From assembly GCA_027859055.1 (NCBI GenBank), contig JAQIBO010000443.1:1-7316 (forward strand): 7,316 nucleotides of DNA, in the 5' to 3' direction. The position numbers were made by a program, and so were the translations under genes. The notes below the pieces were generated by a model. That model was not told where the DNA came from and did not search any database. It was given only the letters and a program-made list of their open reading frames with translations. Source of the DNA: Spirochaeta sp. (lineage in GTDB: Bacteria; Spirochaetota; Spirochaetia; DSM-27196; Alkalispirochaetaceae). Numbering within the stretch: position 1 is the stretch's first letter; each line of letters opens with the position of its first letter. Shown one piece after another: positions 5,401 to 7,316 of the stretch.

Positions 5401-5455
5401 AAAAACATCTGTGTGACATTCAATGGGAGTCAATGGGATTCATTGAATGTCACAC
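5401..5455 (-). terminator. 15-bp inverted repeat plus T5: probable terminator of the right-hand unit
   Basis: GTGTGACATTCAATG (5411-5425) is perfectly mirrored at 5441-5455 around a 15-nt loop. On the minus strand the stem is followed after five bases by TTTTT (5405-5401). That fits an intrinsic terminator stopping transcription that comes from jetD and the genes after it before it reaches DUF3841. The right arm and loop belong to repeat copy 1; the left arm does not occur in copy 2. Confidence 0.5.
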
Positions 5456-5546
5456 GAAGAACGAACTGGCGCGTGAGCGGACGCGTCCCTCCGCCGGACC
5501 GGTTCGGCGCCCCCCGCCTCGCGGGGAGGGCCGGCGCCCGGGTCAG
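5418..5546. repeat. direct repeat, copy 1
   Basis: Positions 5418-5515 match 5941-6037 almost base for base, with only three substitutions and one C of length difference that I can count. Past that point both copies become divergent GC-rich hairpins and end in GGTCAG (5541-5546 here, 6055-6060 in copy 2). Internal structures include GGACGCGTCC (5479-5488) and CCCCGC/GCGGGG around 5512-5526. The element sits immediately downstream of the broken DUF2283 gene. It does not encode a conserved protein: the differences between copies change amino acids in the one open frame. Confidence 0.85.
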
Positions 5547-5560
5547 CAGGGAGAGCGCTA

Positions 5561-5786
5561 TCACTTCACAGAACGTTCCGCGGGCTGTGGAGTGAGCCGG
5601 TACTCCACCGTGGTAACATCGGACAGGTGCTTTGGAGCGTTGAGTATTTCATATAGAAACCAGGTCCCCGGCATCGTCGTAATCGAGAACCACTCCGGGC
5701 CTGGTCTCGTCGCTCTCGTCGACCGGGGTATCGTGCTTCAGCGTAATCGTGAGTGCGTCTACATCCTGATCATAACGAATCGTCAT
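5561..5786 (-). pseudogene. DUF2283 protein gene with a one-base frameshift
   Basis: DUF2283 proteins are tiny (about 65-75 aa) beta-rich proteins of unknown function, often next to toxin-like genes. From the ATG at 5786, with GGAGG 8 nt upstream, the first 45 residues follow the family: MTIRYDQDVDALTITL, then RPGVVLDYDDAGDLVSI. At 5649-5651 the frame meets TGA. Removing one base near 5651 (ATAT to ATT) restores the family continuation EILNAPKHLSDVTTVEYRL and a stop at 5561, giving about 74 residues, the normal size. The lesion is either a true frameshift or a single-base sequence error. A longer in-frame start at 5846 exists but adds 20 residues without family similarity. No convincing promoter is seen ahead of it, so it probably relied on upstream transcription. 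Confidence 0.75.
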
Positions 5787-5920
5787 TGGGACTCCCTCCA
5801 GTACGTTATGCGTAGCCATACCCCTTACGACAGGCGAATCTACCACGCCGCTTCACGAGATCGAATCCACCAACATCGCCCGATTCGGTCGGAAATAGCG
5901 GGTGAATACATCCGTAGCGC

Positions 5921-5970
5921 ATTCATTGGGATTCATTGGGATTCAATGGGAGTCAATGGGATTCATTAAA
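5921..5970. repeat. five tandem 10-bp units at the head of repeat copy 2
   Basis: Five consecutive 10-mers close to ATTCATTGGG fill 5921-5970: two identical, then ATTCAATGGG, AGTCAATGGG and ATTCATTAAA. Copy 1 has only the last three units (5418-5447). The two extra units replace the left arm of the inverted repeat found in copy 1, consistent with slippage expansion. Confidence 0.8.
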
Positions 5971-6060
5971 TGTCACGCGAAGAACGAACTGGCGCGTGAG
6001 CGGACGCGTCCCTCCGCCCGACCGGTTCGGCGCCCCCGCCTCCCCGGGGCTCCTGGTCAG
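5941..6060. repeat. direct repeat, copy 2
   Basis: Second copy of the element at 5418-5546, in the same orientation, with starts 523 bp apart. It begins directly after the stop codon of the HepT-like remnant (the TGA at 6057-6059 lies within its terminal GGTCAG). Together the copies bracket the DUF2283 gene, and homologous recombination between them would delete that gene. Confidence 0.85.
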
Positions 6061-6341
6061 TCCTTCTGCTCCAGGGCACGGGCGATCGTTTTGAGTTTGT
6101 CCGCAGATGGCGAAATGATCGGAGCTCGTCCACGAGCTGGTAGGTTGCCTGGTCCAGCAACGCAGGCCGGACGGTTTCAATCTCCATCGTCATACGTCGC
6201 AACAACTCTTTGTGCCAACTGTCCCGGCCGAGCCCGTTTTCGAAAAACTTTGCAACCCGGAGGCAGTAGTTCTCGATCACCCCGTACATCCGTCTGAAGT
6301 TCCGCCAGAAGGCGCCTATAGTCGGTCGCCCTATAGTTCAT
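6057..6341 (-). pseudogene. HepT-like toxin gene remnant with two internal disruptions
   Basis: HepT is the RNase (and AMPylated) toxin of MntA/HepT modules, normally about 130-160 aa in this branch. Three pieces in alternating frames are seen. The first is an N-terminal MNYRATDYRRLLAELQTDV from ATG 6341. The second, in another frame from about 6289, reads MYGVIENYCLRVAKFFENGL, then SWHKELLRRMTMEIETVRPALL and LVDELRSFRHL. The third is back in the first frame from 6104: ADKLKTIARALEQKD and TGA at 6057. These are the family's helices in correct order, but about 40 residues between pieces one and two and about 20 or more after FRHL are missing. The second gap removes the Rx4HxY catalytic motif that follows FRH. 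The product, if any, cannot be an active RNase. The start overlaps the MntA remnant by 11 nt. Confidence 0.75.
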
Positions 6342-6497
6342 ACAGCACCATTCCTTCCTCCAGAATACGCTCACGGATACCGGGTCGGGCGTCGTCCAGA
6401 TTGATCACATCCACGGAGAAGTCGGCGTCCAGAGCGATCCGCTCCAGGAGCGGTCCTGTTTTCCCATTTCCGCCGCCAGGTTCTTCGCAACCCGCAT
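6331..6497 (-). pseudogene. 5'-deleted MntA-like minimal nucleotidyltransferase remnant
   Basis: Only the C-terminal part of a minimal nucleotidyltransferase (the antitoxin that AMPylates HepT) is recognisable: LLERIALDADFSVDVINL, then DDARPGIRERILEEGMVLYEL, from about 6450 to the TAG at 6331. The pattern VDVINLDDA..GIRERIL.EG..LYE is the family's usual ending. The catalytic GSxxxG and DxD strands are absent. A second piece in another frame, MRVAKNLAAEMGKQDR (6497-6450), could be the preceding helix shifted by an indel; that is less sure. Upstream the sequence runs straight into the jetD stop at 6522, so the first half was lost at that junction. The 11-nt overlap with the HepT-like start, with GGAGGAAGGA ahead of it, preserves the original operon coupling. 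Confidence 0.65.
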
Positions 6498-6521
6498 AGC
6501 GTCGTCCCGGCGCGATCGAAG

Positions 6522-7316
6522 TTACAAGCCGTCCCCGGCGGCGCGCGCCGCTGCCACGATCCGGTCAAAGGAGATGCGCTCCTGCTCCAGGCGCACGCCG
6601 TCGCCGTGGCGGTTGTACCGGAGGGCGTCGTAGGTCGCCTGCTCCGACGGGGTCAGCATTGGGAGTTCCGCGGTCGTCTGCGCTTTCTCGTGACTCCACT
6701 GGGCGCGGTGGCTCAACAACGTGTCGGAATCCATCAGGATCGACCGAACGTGCGGCAGGTGGGTCCGGAGCCGGTTGAGAATCGCGAAGCCGTGGGTATC
6801 GAGGTCGCCGGTGTAGACGACGTCAATCTCGCGGACCCACGACACCGCCGCCACATCACCGACCCGGAACCCGCGTCCGAAGATCACGATGGAACGGGGC
6901 ACCTCGGGAAACGCGAGGGCGGTCACGTCGTTTTCCACCACGAAAACCCGGTCAATTCCCGCCGGGCGCGCCGCTGCCAGCTCCTCCGCCGGCACGGTAA
7001 GATCCCGAAAACCGGCGATTGAGCGCCCGGATTCGAGCACGCGGAACCGTACCATCGTCGGCCGGTCGCGAAACCCGAAGCGCTCGGCGAATCCCGGCGG
7101 TTCGGAGGACGGTGCGGGCGGGTCGGAGCCCGGAATGATCTCCCACCACTGCCACAGGAGGCGGTGGTGGCGTTCAACAAACTTGGTGTCGATTCCCGGG
7201 ACCGGGATCTGCCGCAGATAGGCCCCCGATCGCGGGTGGTCGCGGTACCAGCGGGTCACGGCGATCAGTAACGGCGCGTCGTCCGCGACGGCGAGCATAC
7301 GGTGTGGTACCGCGAC
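6522..7316 (-). CDS. jetD: JetD, Wadjet system nuclease subunit (DUF3322/DUF2220), N-terminus cut by window edge
   Basis: JetD is the topoisomerase VI-A/TOPRIM-like DNA-cleaving subunit of Wadjet, in which the JetABC SMC-like complex extrudes loops on small circular plasmids and JetD cuts them. Numbering from the Met at 7298, the end of the DUF3322 part reads YLRQIPVPGIDTKFVERHHRLL (27-48). The DUF2220/TOPRIM part carries VVENDVTALAFPEVP (120-134, Glu122), VIFGRGF (138-144), the metal-binding GDLDTHGFAIL (164-174) and RLEQERISF (236-244) near the C-terminus. All these residues are present, so nothing visible suggests inactivity. The frame stays open from 7298 to the last base (7316), so that Met is internal; roughly the first 100 or more residues of a usual protein of about 390 aa lie outside. 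jetA, jetB and jetC are expected upstream, to the right. Decayed toxin-antitoxin genes follow its stop directly. Confidence 0.92.
   Translation of the reverse strand, partial: VAVPHRMLAVADDAPLLIAVTRWYRDHPRSGAYLRQIPVPGIDTKFVERHHRLLWQWWEIIPGSDPPAPSSEPPGFAERFGFRDRPTMVRFRVLESGRSIAGFRDLTVPAEELAAARPAGIDRVFVVENDVTALAFPEVPRSIVIFGRGFRVGDVAAVSWVREIDVVYTGDLDTHGFAILNRLRTHLPHVRSILMDSDTLLSHRAQWSHEKAQTTAELPMLTPSEQATYDALRYNRHGDGVRLEQERISFDRIVAAARAAGDGL

Noticed and set aside
5787..5920. A small gene (for example DUF4258/BrnT-like) upstream of DUF2283.
   Set aside because: All three minus-strand frames were read; none shows family motifs and the longest candidate lacks a start with a ribosome-binding site.
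5433..5969. Plus-strand frames through both repeats give a shared peptide containing KNELARERTRPSA.
   Set aside because: The similarity only reflects the DNA repeat. Differences between copies are amino-acid changing, the frames run into unrelated sequence, and no ribosome-binding site is present.
5921..5970. CRISPR array.
   Set aside because: The units are only 10 bp, contiguous and without spacers.
5418..6060. Integron attC-like recombination sites (similar length, placed at gene 3' ends).
   Set aside because: I could not find paired GTTRRRY/RYYYAAC core sites or end-to-end folding of the element; one half is AT-rich and the other GC-rich.

Overview
All recognisable genes in this window lie on the minus strand, so transcription runs from right to left. 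The DNA is GC-rich, with AT-rich promoters of ordinary sigma-70 type and good Shine-Dalgarno sites on several genes, so it is bacterial. The Lol/Mac-type ABC ATPase, an exported cupredoxin and a coiled-coil protein with a C-terminal membrane anchor (an architecture resembling spirochaetal Bdr proteins) point weakly to a Gram-negative-type bacterium, perhaps a spirochaete. Nothing in the window settles the taxonomy.

Right third (about 5400-7316): defence material. The right edge holds most of JetD, the nuclease subunit of a Wadjet (JetABCD) anti-plasmid system, cut off by the window end; jetA-C would lie to the right. Directly downstream are remnants of a MntA/HepT toxin-antitoxin pair: a 5'-deleted nucleotidyltransferase that still overlaps the start of a HepT-like gene with two internal disruptions. 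Next comes a DUF2283 gene broken by a single-base frameshift. It is bracketed by two directly repeated elements of about 120-130 bp. One copy carries a 15-bp inverted repeat followed by a T-tract (minus strand) that looks like the terminator of this decaying unit.

Middle (3414-5308): a DUF3841 gene, then a compact three-gene unit. This has a ribbon-helix-helix antitoxin (GTG start), a MazF/PemK-like toxin overlapping it by 4 nt, and a helical DIP1984-like protein starting 13 nt after the toxin. Three ACCATA repeats at exact 12-bp spacing in the antitoxin promoter suggest autoregulation. The toxin appears to lack the usual MazF catalytic Arg and Thr/Ser and carries a Gly/Ala-rich insertion.

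Left (1-3103): a coiled-coil membrane-anchored protein, a LolD/MacB-type ABC ATPase with no permease beside it, a DUF4143 ATPase with repeated operator-like sequence over its promoter, and a secreted type 1 copper protein. The last three each have a plausible -10 box only 6-8 nt before the ATG, which suggests leaderless mRNAs. The window reads as an accessory region, a defence/toxin-antitoxin island with visible decay on the right, joined to more ordinary single genes on the left.
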